Source: Corynebacterium sp. MSK297 (GTDB lineage Bacteria > Actinomycetota > Actinomycetes > Mycobacteriales > Mycobacteriaceae). From it: DNA of 64,000 nt. Below are positions 54,944 to 62,645 of the stretch, piece by piece. Within the stretch, counting starts at the first letter, position 1, and each line of letters starts with the position of its first letter. Location of the stretch: assembly GCF_030232885.1 (NCBI RefSeq), contig NZ_JASPGD010000001.1, positions 186,001 to 250,000 of the forward strand, written 5' to 3'. The position numbers were made by a program, and so were the translations under genes. The notes under the pieces are model-generated. The model ran no database searches and was not told the origin of the DNA. It saw only the letters and a list, made by a program, of their open reading frames with translations.

Positions 54944-56529
54944 TAGTTTTTCACCGCCTCAACATAGCTGGACGTATCCATCAGGTTATTGGCGGCGACC
55001 TCGGAATACTGCATCAAATATTCGCCGCCGACGCCCAGTACCAGCGTGATAGCAGCGGTAATCACAGCAGGAGCTGCCATCCAAAAACCAACGCGGGATT
55101 TCGGTTTGGTTGTCGTTTCCGTCATGGTTTGCGAATCACTACGGGTGTAAGTCGCTACTCCGCCACCCAGCGTGGCATGTGCACCATCTGGGTCTTGCCC
55201 GTGTCCTGGATCCGGTACCGGAGTTGTCGAGTCGCCCCAGAAGACACCGCCCCAGATCTTCAACATCGACAGCAGCGTGATCAGCGAGACCACCACCATT
55301 ACGACCAGTGGGTAGATCAAACCAGCATCCCAGGTGCCCATCATCAACGAGAACTTCGCGACGAAGCCAGAAAATGGTGGGATGCCAGCCAGCGACAACG
55401 CAGCAGCGAAAAACGCCACGGCCATGATCGGTTCGCGTTTGGCCATCGCGGTTATCTTGCCCAGCTCGCCAGTACCGTACTGGACCTCGATAGCACCAGT
55501 GGACATAAACAGCGAGGCCTTGACGATCATATGGTGCACCAAGTAGAAAATACCTGCTGCCAGGCCGAGCTCGGTAAACAGTGCCACGCCCATCACGATA
55601 TAACCCAACTGGGACACCATGTGGAAACCGAGAATCGACCGTGTGGTCTTTTCACCCACAGCACCCAATACGCCGACAAGCATGGTCAAGCTAAACAGCG
55701 CGACCATGATCCATAGGAACCGTTCGTCGCCGTCGAAAAGCACCGCGTAGATGCGGTAGATCATGTACACACCGACCTTGGTGTGCAGGCCAGAAAACAG
55801 TGCGGTAATCGCCGGGCTGGTGTATGGGTAGGTCTGGGCCAACCAAGAATGCACGGGCACAATCGATGCCTTGATAAACATCGCCAGCAAACAGACCGAA
55901 CCAGCCAAGGCCACGGCCGGGTCTTCTTTCGCCGCACCGGCAAGCTCTGCGAGATTAATACTGCCTGCAGTGCCGTAGACCAAACCCACACCAACCATGT
56001 AGAGCGTGGAGCCCAGTAGGTTCGATGCGATGAACAAGCGCATGCCTCCGACCAACAGCGACCCTCCGCGCCTATGAATCGTTAGCGCATACAGGCCGTA
56101 GGACGGCAGCAGCATGATCTCCAGGCAGACGAAGAAGTTGAAAAGATCGCCCGTCAAAATAGCACCGAAAACACCTGCCATCAGGATCAGGATTAACGGT
56201 GCCGAAAAACGTTGCTTCGTTAAGCCCGTAGCTGCAGCGAACCAGGCACAAACCAGGCCCAATACTGCCGTCGTGACAAGCATCAACACCGCGAACATAT
56301 CAGCAACAAACGGAATAGAATAACCGAAGCCCCACATGCCGATACCGTGCGCAATGGTTTGGCCCTCAGAAACTAACGGGAACAACGCCGCGGATGCTGC
56401 GACGGCTCCGGCGAGTGTGGCAAACAGCACGATGTCTTGCAGCAGCTGGAAGCGGTGCCCGACGACGAGTATGCCGCCCAAGATCAACGGCAACGCAGTA
56501 AACAGTGGTAGTAGTACAGCAATATCCAT
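54943..56529 (-). CDS. mrpD: Mrp Na+/H+ antiporter subunit D
   Basis: Complex-I-like proton-pumping subunit. 528 residues, about 14 helices. Key charged residues are visible: E137 in CLEIMLLPSYGLYAL and K220 in FIKASIVPVHSWL. A polar stretch of about 45 residues near the C-terminus (TPVPDPGHGQDPDG) precedes the last helix. One-base overlaps with mrpC and mrpE. Confidence 0.94.
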   Translation of the reverse strand: MDIAVLLPLFTALPLILGGILVVGHRFQLLQDIVLFATLAGAVAASAALFPLVSEGQTIAHGIGMWGFGYSIPFVADMFAVLMLVTTAVLGLVCAWFAAATGLTKQRFSAPLILILMAGVFGAILTGDLFNFFVCLEIMLLPSYGLYALTIHRRGGSLLVGGMRLFIASNLLGSTLYMVGVGLVYGTAGSINLAELAGAAKEDPAVALAGSVCLLAMFIKASIVPVHSWLAQTYPYTSPAITALFSGLHTKVGVYMIYRIYAVLFDGDERFLWIMVALFSLTMLVGVLGAVGEKTTRSILGFHMVSQLGYIVMGVALFTELGLAAGIFYLVHHMIVKASLFMSTGAIEVQYGTGELGKITAMAKREPIMAVAFFAAALSLAGIPPFSGFVAKFSLMMGTWDAGLIYPLVVMVVVSLITLLSMLKIWGGVFWGDSTTPVPDPGHGQDPDGAHATLGGGVATYTRSDSQTMTETTTKPKSRVGFWMAAPAVITAAITLVLGVGGEYLMQYSEVAANNLMDTSSYVEAVKN

Positions 56530-56876
56530 TACAGAACCACATCCTGCTCGCGTGCGAGGTTAACTTCTGGGCGGGTGGCATCGTCTTTCTTGCCGACGGC
56601 TGCCGTAACGAACATCAGAACCGAGATCGAAAACGAAATTACGATCGCGGTCAACACCAGGGCTTGTGGCAACGGGTCTGCTGCCTCGGCGACGGCCGCG
56701 GTGTCATGGGAACCAAACGGTTCAGTGCGCGAGGCCGTACCACCTGCCGCGATGAGGATCAGGTTCGCTCCGTGTGAGAGCAGCGTAAATCCTAGTGCAA
56801 TGCGCAGCATGTCGCGACGCATCATAAGATACACCGCGCAGCCGACGAGCAGGCCTGCAGAAATGGCGAGAGTCAT
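56529..56876 (-). CDS. mrpC: Mrp Na+/H+ antiporter subunit C
   Basis: NuoK-like subunit, 115 residues, three helices, with RIALGFTLLSHGANLILIA and PLPQALVLTAIVISFSI, the latter the conserved final helix. Starts four bases after mrpA ends. Confidence 0.93.
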   Translation of the reverse strand: MTLAISAGLLVGCAVYLMMRRDMLRIALGFTLLSHGANLILIAAGGTASRTEPFGSHDTAAVAEAADPLPQALVLTAIVISFSISVLMFVTAAVGKKDDATRPEVNLAREQDVVL

Positions 56877-56879
56877 AAA

Positions 56880-59693
56880 TTAGTTCCTTTCTGCCTGAGG
56901 TTCGGCTTCCAGGGAACGGTCTGCAAGATCCGCATCCGCTCCTGGTTCGCGGGCATCGGCTTCGTCGGAATTCAATCGCGGCATACCCAACAGGTTGAAC
57001 GCCGCGAGGATCATACCGATCACCGCCAGATACACGCCAAGGTCGAACAACAGCGCCGTCGACAAGTGCATGCCCACAATGTGCGTATCGAGCGGTTTCA
57101 GGAAAGATCCTTCGATAAAGCCCAGCAGACCTGTGGCAACGGCAATCGTGATACCTCCGCCGATCAACGCCATATATGGCAGACGGATCTTGGCTTCGGC
57201 GTTAGATGGCGCAGACAGGTAGACCAAGGCGAATCCAGCCGACGCGATCAGCGCAGCAACGAATCCACCACCAGCTTCGTTGTGTCCACGGAAGAACAGC
57301 AGAATCGATAGTGCCACGATAATCGGGCCGACCAGCTTCGTGGTGGCGCGCAAAAATACAGAGTTCGCGCGTGCATCAATTAACGGCGAAGCCTTATCCA
57401 TGTGCGTGTCGTGGACCGCCAGCAAACGGTTATTCGCCAACAGCACTGCGATTGCAATGCCTGCGACGCCAAGCACGGTCAACTCGCCCAACGTATCGAA
57501 GGCACGGAATTCCACCAGGATGACGTTGACAATATTGGAACCGCCCGTGAGCTCTTCGGTTTCGCGCAAGAAATACTCCGAGACATCGGAAATCTCGCGG
57601 CGCCCGGTCAGTGCCAGCACCGCCAGCATGGTGGACACACCAACGGCGACCGAAAGCACGATCGACCAGAAGTGTGAACGGCGTGTATCCGGGGTGAAGT
57701 GATCCGGTAGGCGGTGCAGAATCAGCACCAGCACGCACACAGTCAGAATTTCGACGGTTAGCTGGGTGTTCGCCACGTCGGCAGCACCCAAGATGTAGAA
57801 CCACAGCGTCATACCGAAGCCCGCGATCGAGACCACAACCACCACAGTCAAACGAGACTTCGCCATCACGGTAGCCATACAGCCCATTGCCACGAGCAGC
57901 ACGAAGATCCAGTCAATGGCCCAGGCCCGCTCCCCAACAACCTCTGGCAAATCGTTCAGGGTAAAGATGCCAATCACTGTCAGTGAGATAACCCCAAGCA
58001 GCGGTAGCACCAGGTGGCGGCGCATCGACGTCGTGCCAGTTGCGGCAGTGAAATACTTATTACCGGTGTTGATGATGCCTTGGCGTAAGAACTCCACCAC
58101 GTAGAGGCCGGTTACCGGGGCGCCGAATACCGACATGGCGCGGAACAGCTGATCACGGTTGAGAACCAGCAAAATACCGACGACGATGATCAGCGCCGAC
58201 ATACCCAGCGGCATATTGAATCCGTGCCAAATAGCCAGGTGTACATGTTGATCGGCACCAGTAACCGCCAACGCGGCATCGTCGACAAGACCGTCGACCG
58301 CGCCCGGATACACACCCAACGCAAGTGTCAATGCAGCTAGCAACGCTGGGATGATCCAGAAGCTCAGGGCGGCTTCTGGCACAGTCTTTTCCACGTCTTG
58401 AGCGTTCTTCTTGCCTGCACCGAAGACACCGATGATGTATTTGAAGGAATACACAAAGGTGAACATCGAAGTCAGCACGATACCCGCGGTGATGAGGACG
58501 TTCATGTCATCGCCGAACGGTGCCTCCAGCGCCGCCTCGATCAAGCCTTCTTTGGAGATGAATCCAAACAACAGCGGAATTCCGGCCATCGAGGTTGCGG
58601 CAATAACGACCAGGGTCTTGGTCACTGGCATCTTCGTGCGCACGTGTTGCAGCTCAGAGTACGAACGCGTACCCGATTCGTGTTCAACGATACCGACCGA
58701 CATAAACAACGCCGCTTTGAAGCAGGCGTGTGCGATGGTGTGCACGATCGCCGCAGTCAGTGCAGCATCGGTGCCAATACCGACGGTGGCCACCAAAAGG
58801 CCGAGCTGCGACATTGTGGAATATGCGAGCAATTCTTTCAGATCGTCGCGAGTGACTGCTGTCATGGCACCGAAGGCAGCGGTGAACAAACCGCAGACGA
58901 TCAGCAAGATATTCCAGATTGCTACCTCGCCAAACAGTGGCGAATAACGCAAAATCACATAGATACCGGCCTTGACCATGGCTGCAGCATGCAGGTAGGC
59001 CGACACCGGTGCGATAGCAACCATCGAGTCCGGCAACCAGGCCTGGAATGGGAATTGTGCGGACTTCGTAAACGCTGCGCCCGCAACCAGGATAGCAACG
59101 ACGGTCAAGGTTCCAGGGTTGTCCGCCCAGTAATCGGACGCAATGACTTCACTGAGCTGCATCGTGCCCGTCGATACCGACATGATGATGGTGGCGGTCA
59201 ACAGCAACAGACCACCCAGTACCGTGACCAGGAGCGTGCGGATGGCTGGCTGATGCCCCTTCTCACCGGAGTTACCGATAAGAAAGAAGGAACACAGCGT
59301 GGTCATTTCCCAGGCAACATAGAAGACAAACAGGTTGTCGGTGGTGACCAACAACGCCATCGCCGCTGCGAAGCCTGTAATGAAGAAGTAGAACGCTGAG
59401 TCCTTGTGGTGCAGGTAGCGGGTGGAATACATCAACACCCCGGCACCGATCACCAAGACCAACAGCAGGAAGACGAAAGACAGCCCGTCGAGGCGGATAT
59501 TAAAGTCCACGCCCAACGACGGTATCCACGACGTTGATTCCGTGTGTACCCCGTCGTAGACGGAAACCGCCATAACGGTTGCAATGATTAGCGGTAGCGC
59601 CAACACCCAACCCGCGTTTCGGCCTAGTAGGCGCGAACACAGCGGGGCGCTGGCCACCGTCACCCCGAGTAGCGCTAATAAGGAAAAAATCAT
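56880..59693 (-). CDS. mrpA: Mrp Na+/H+ antiporter subunit A with fused MrpB domain
   Basis: Largest, NuoL-like subunit. 937 residues, about 21-24 helices. E129 (YVAWEMTTLCSF) and K210 (FTKSAQFPFQAWL) are the conserved proton-path residues. After an MbhD-like region (LTVEILTVCVLVLILHRLPD) the last 170 residues are an MrpB domain (LFFRGHNEAGGGFVAALIAS), so A and B are one protein, as in other actinobacterial Mrp. Ends in an acidic Glu/Asp/Ala tail. Heads the operon; TAACCT eight bases before the ATG is a candidate promoter. ftsY ends 24 bases upstream. Confidence 0.95.
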   Translation of the reverse strand: MIFSLLALLGVTVASAPLCSRLLGRNAGWVLALPLIIATVMAVSVYDGVHTESTSWIPSLGVDFNIRLDGLSFVFLLLVLVIGAGVLMYSTRYLHHKDSAFYFFITGFAAAMALLVTTDNLFVFYVAWEMTTLCSFFLIGNSGEKGHQPAIRTLLVTVLGGLLLLTATIIMSVSTGTMQLSEVIASDYWADNPGTLTVVAILVAGAAFTKSAQFPFQAWLPDSMVAIAPVSAYLHAAAMVKAGIYVILRYSPLFGEVAIWNILLIVCGLFTAAFGAMTAVTRDDLKELLAYSTMSQLGLLVATVGIGTDAALTAAIVHTIAHACFKAALFMSVGIVEHESGTRSYSELQHVRTKMPVTKTLVVIAATSMAGIPLLFGFISKEGLIEAALEAPFGDDMNVLITAGIVLTSMFTFVYSFKYIIGVFGAGKKNAQDVEKTVPEAALSFWIIPALLAALTLALGVYPGAVDGLVDDAALAVTGADQHVHLAIWHGFNMPLGMSALIIVVGILLVLNRDQLFRAMSVFGAPVTGLYVVEFLRQGIINTGNKYFTAATGTTSMRRHLVLPLLGVISLTVIGIFTLNDLPEVVGERAWAIDWIFVLLVAMGCMATVMAKSRLTVVVVVSIAGFGMTLWFYILGAADVANTQLTVEILTVCVLVLILHRLPDHFTPDTRRSHFWSIVLSVAVGVSTMLAVLALTGRREISDVSEYFLRETEELTGGSNIVNVILVEFRAFDTLGELTVLGVAGIAIAVLLANNRLLAVHDTHMDKASPLIDARANSVFLRATTKLVGPIIVALSILLFFRGHNEAGGGFVAALIASAGFALVYLSAPSNAEAKIRLPYMALIGGGITIAVATGLLGFIEGSFLKPLDTHIVGMHLSTALLFDLGVYLAVIGMILAAFNLLGMPRLNSDEADAREPGADADLADRSLEAEPQAERN

Positions 59694-59701
59694 CGTCGCT
59701 T

Positions 59702-59707
59702 AGGTTA
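59702..59707 (-). promoter_or_regulatory. -10 element TAACCT of the mrp operon
   Basis: On the minus strand TAACCT, eight bases, ATG at 59693, directly after the ftsY stop. Confidence 0.35.
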
Positions 59708-59717
59708 TCACGTTCAG

Positions 59718-61334
59718 CTAACGTTCATTTCCCAAGAGCGCATCGACGAAAGACTCGATCTCAAACGGCGCCAAATCATCCGCGCCTTCACCTAAGCCAA
59801 CGAGTTTGACCGGCACACCAAGTTCTTCTTGCACTTGGAAGACAATGCCTCCTTTAGCGGTGCCATCGAGCTTGGTCAACACGACACCGGTGATGTCAAC
59901 GACGTCACGGAAGATACGCGCCTGTGCCAAACCATTCTGGCCGACGGTCGCATCGATGACCAGCAGCACCTCGTCGACTTTCGCTTTCTTCTCAATGACG
60001 CGTTTGACCTTGCCCAACTGATCCATCAGGTTATTCGACGTGTGCAAGCGGCCTGCGGTATCGACCAACACCACGTCGACGCCCTCGTCGACGCCGGTGG
60101 CGACTGCATCGAATGCGACCGACGCTGGGTCTGCTCCTTCAGCGCCACGCACGGTGGTTGCTCCCACGCGACGTCCCCAGGTTTCCAATTGGTCCGCCGC
60201 TGCCGCACGGAAGGTATCCGCAGCACCAAAGACGACGTCGTGCCCCATGGCGACTAACACGCGCCCGAGTTTGCCCGTGGTCGTCGTTTTACCAGTGCCG
60301 TTAACACCCACGATCATGGCGACGGCTGGCTTTCCGTCGTGCGGCATGGCTTTGATGGAACGATCCATCTCCGGCTTACCGACCTCTATGAGAGCCTCAC
60401 GCAGCATCGCGCGGGCCTCGGCTTCACTCGACACACCACGCTCTGCGATTTTATCGCGCAGCAAGTCGGTAACTTTCATGGTGACGTTGGTGCCCAGATC
60501 CGCCATGATCAGGGTGTCTTCAATTTCTTCCCAGGCGTCCTCATCCAGATCACCCGCGGTGAGAAGCCCGAGTACGCCCTGCCCGATGGCATTTTGCGAC
60601 TTAGATAGACGCCCGCGCAGCTTCGACAGACGTCCCGCCGCCGGCGCAATGTCTTCTTTGGGCGCAGCGTCTTCTTTCACCTGGGGCTCTACCGCAGGCT
60701 CGGCCTCTAGCTCAGCTTCTGCGTCTGGCTCAGCTTCTGGCTGTGCCTCGCTCGAAGTTTCCGGTTCGGTCTCTTCAGCGTCTTCTGCAGGCTCCTCGAC
60801 TTTTGGGTGTTCTACAGGCTCGGCCACAGGCTCCGCGGTGTCCGGTTCTGTTTCCTTATCCTGCGCTTCAGATTCAGGTTGCGCTTCTTCAAGTTGAGCT
60901 GCTTCGGGCTCAGCTGGCTCAGCCGATTCAACATCGGACTCATACGAGTGCGCTTCATCCGGTGTTTCAACCGGCTTTTGTGATTCCGGCTTTTCTTTCG
61001 CCAGTGGCTCATTCGACTCAGTTGTCGGCTCTGCTGGCTCCGACTTAACAACCGGCTGCTTCTCCCCTGCCCCTCCAGAGGCAAAATTGAAACCACCGGT
61101 GGCTTGATAATTACCCGATTTTTGCTGTTGCGTCAGCTGTTTCGGCTCATCGGCGTCCTCACCACCGAAATGAACCGTTTTAGACTTTTTGCGCTTTGTT
61201 CCAACGATGAGCGCAATAATGACGATCAACGCCAGGACGACAGCGGCGACGATCACCCAAAACGCGACGGCATTGTTTGTCGCGAAATCAACGAGACTAT
61301 CCCACCATGATTCTGAAGTATTCATGGTCTCCAT
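59718..61334 (-). CDS. ftsY: Signal recognition particle receptor FtsY
   Basis: Membrane receptor GTPase for the SRP. 538 residues from an ATG behind AAGGAAGG. A single N-terminal membrane helix (about 23-45) anchors it, followed by a basic KRKKSK patch, a long Glu/Pro/Ala-rich linker (about 95-230) and the NG domain (about 235-538) with the P-loop GVNGTGKTTTTGKL (343-356), DTFRAAAADQLETW, DTAGRLHTS and TKLDGTAKGG. The linker is what makes it longer than most FtsY. Confidence 0.96.
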   Translation of the reverse strand: METMNTSESWWDSLVDFATNNAVAFWVIVAAVVLALIVIIALIVGTKRKKSKTVHFGGEDADEPKQLTQQQKSGNYQATGGFNFASGGAGEKQPVVKSEPAEPTTESNEPLAKEKPESQKPVETPDEAHSYESDVESAEPAEPEAAQLEEAQPESEAQDKETEPDTAEPVAEPVEHPKVEEPAEDAEETEPETSSEAQPEAEPDAEAELEAEPAVEPQVKEDAAPKEDIAPAAGRLSKLRGRLSKSQNAIGQGVLGLLTAGDLDEDAWEEIEDTLIMADLGTNVTMKVTDLLRDKIAERGVSSEAEARAMLREALIEVGKPEMDRSIKAMPHDGKPAVAMIVGVNGTGKTTTTGKLGRVLVAMGHDVVFGAADTFRAAAADQLETWGRRVGATTVRGAEGADPASVAFDAVATGVDEGVDVVLVDTAGRLHTSNNLMDQLGKVKRVIEKKAKVDEVLLVIDATVGQNGLAQARIFRDVVDITGVVLTKLDGTAKGGIVFQVQEELGVPVKLVGLGEGADDLAPFEIESFVDALLGNER

Positions 61335-61729
61335 TCTGGCAGCCTTCCTTGTTTTTTACATGCGCAGCCCCAAAATTTCCCCGATTTGCCTCGCAACACA
61401 GTCTCGCTTCCGACGATTGGTCCGCTGGCATGAGCTGGTCACCAGTTCCGGTGGTGAACAACGTCGAATCCGTAATGTTTTCCACTTCAGCCACTGTCGT
61501 GGTGACAATAATGCTGCTCACACCACCTTTGTGTGCTTGCCGGTAGCGGTCGACATCGACACACGGATCCACAAGGTTGTCGACGCCAGAGGCTAAACGT
61601 TGCGCGACCGGAGAAGTAGAGCCCTTCGCGCGGACTCCCCGCACAACAGTCAAAGTCTCAGCTCGATATAGAGACAAAATAGGGAGGATCTAACAATGAT
61701 CTCACCACTCACCAGGCCCGAATCCCAGG
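61335..61729. other. 395-base region between ftsY and the binding-protein gene
   Basis: No recognised gene. A minus-strand frame (61297-61677, TTG start, 126 residues, no ribosome site) overlaps the ftsY start; its middle part (GGVSSIIVTTTVAEVENITD) is protein-like but unrecognised. A plus-strand AGGGAGG seven bases before an ATG at 61696 leads only into antisense of the binding-protein gene. I regard both as unproven; the segment may be the remains of a lost gene. Confidence 0.35.
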
Positions 61730-62608
61730 CTATTGCCCAGGCCAAGCAGGGAGAGAATCGCCGTGTTGTTCGATCCACTCAGCGATCGCTTTTTGCTCTT
61801 CGCCCTCGTCGTACTTGTTTAGCAGCAGATCCTCGAGCGCGCCATATTCCTCGTCAGACAACGAAATTTCAGAAATCCACTGCGCCAACTCCGGGTGCTC
61901 GGCAGCAAAATTCGGCCGCGCCAGGGTGTGCAAACCTTCCGGATCCCCCAGCGCGCCCTTCGGATCAGCCAGGTCTTTCACCGGGTAGGAATTATTCGCC
62001 CAGTACGGTCGCCACAAAGTCACCACGATGTCGCGTTTTTCAGCAATCGCATCATCCAGCTCCGCCAACATCGCGGGCGTCGACGAGGTTTTCAGCCTAT
62101 ACGCGTCCAGGCCGTATGCCGGCATGACCTCGTTTTGCACGACGTTCACCGCACCAGAACCAGCCTCAATACCGATGATATCGCCGTCGAAACGGGCTTC
62201 CGCACCAACCAAATCCGCAATGGAATCCAACTCGCTATACTCCGGAACGGCCAAGGTCAAACGGGCATTCGGGAAGAAAACCCCGACGTCTTCAATATTG
62301 TCTTTGAACCGCTCCCACTGGTCCTTATTGGTGCGCTCTGGCCAACTCGACGGCACGATATCAATATCGCCGTTAGACACCGCCGTATACACCGCCGCGA
62401 CATCGTTGACCTCGGTGTGCTCGAACCTATAGCCGTGCTCAGAAGCAACATGCTCAATCACATTGGCCATGAGCAGCATATCGCTCCACGCAGTCATATA
62501 ACCGAGCGTGAGTTCTTTATCGTCCCCCTCGACAGACTCGCTCGAACACGCGGCCAGGGCCACCGAAGCAGCCGCCAGCATGGACACAAAAGCTGTTTTC
62601 TTTTTCAC
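61730..62608 (-). CDS. Glycine betaine/proline-type ABC transporter substrate-binding lipoprotein
   Basis: An OpuAC/ProX-type solute-binding lipoprotein of 292 residues from GTG 62608. Signal MKKKTAFVSMLAAASVALAAC gives lipobox LAAC (Cys21). The type-II binding fold shows LTLGYMTAWSDMLLMANVIEH, DIDIVPSSWPER and IVVTLWRPYWANNSYPVKDL with Trp residues likely to form the quaternary-ammonium cage. No permease or ATPase gene is adjacent. TAGACT six bases before the GTG predicts a leaderless transcript. It sits between smc and ftsY, usually near neighbours. Confidence 0.9.
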   Translation of the reverse strand: MKKKTAFVSMLAAASVALAACSSESVEGDDKELTLGYMTAWSDMLLMANVIEHVASEHGYRFEHTEVNDVAAVYTAVSNGDIDIVPSSWPERTNKDQWERFKDNIEDVGVFFPNARLTLAVPEYSELDSIADLVGAEARFDGDIIGIEAGSGAVNVVQNEVMPAYGLDAYRLKTSSTPAMLAELDDAIAEKRDIVVTLWRPYWANNSYPVKDLADPKGALGDPEGLHTLARPNFAAEHPELAQWISEISLSDEEYGALEDLLLNKYDEGEEQKAIAEWIEQHGDSLPAWPGQ

Positions 62609-62614
62609 ACCGCT

Positions 62615-62620
62615 AGTCTA
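62615..62620 (-). promoter_or_regulatory. -10 element TAGACT of the binding-protein gene
   Basis: On the minus strand TAGACT, six bases, GTG at 62608, in the 37-base gap after smc. Confidence 0.5.
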
Positions 62621-62645
62621 CGTGCCGCACCGGCACCTGCACCTG

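Noticed and set aside
58398..59399. 333-residue plus-strand ORF opposite mrpA
   Set aside because: Antisense shadow, His/Arg/Gln/Asp-rich, typical of the reverse of membrane-protein coding.
61696..62127. Plus-strand ORF with a strong AGGGAGG ribosome-like site
   Set aside because: It is antisense to the binding-protein gene, with shadow-type composition (Pro/Arg/Ser-rich) and no recognisable motif; the purine run is probably chance.
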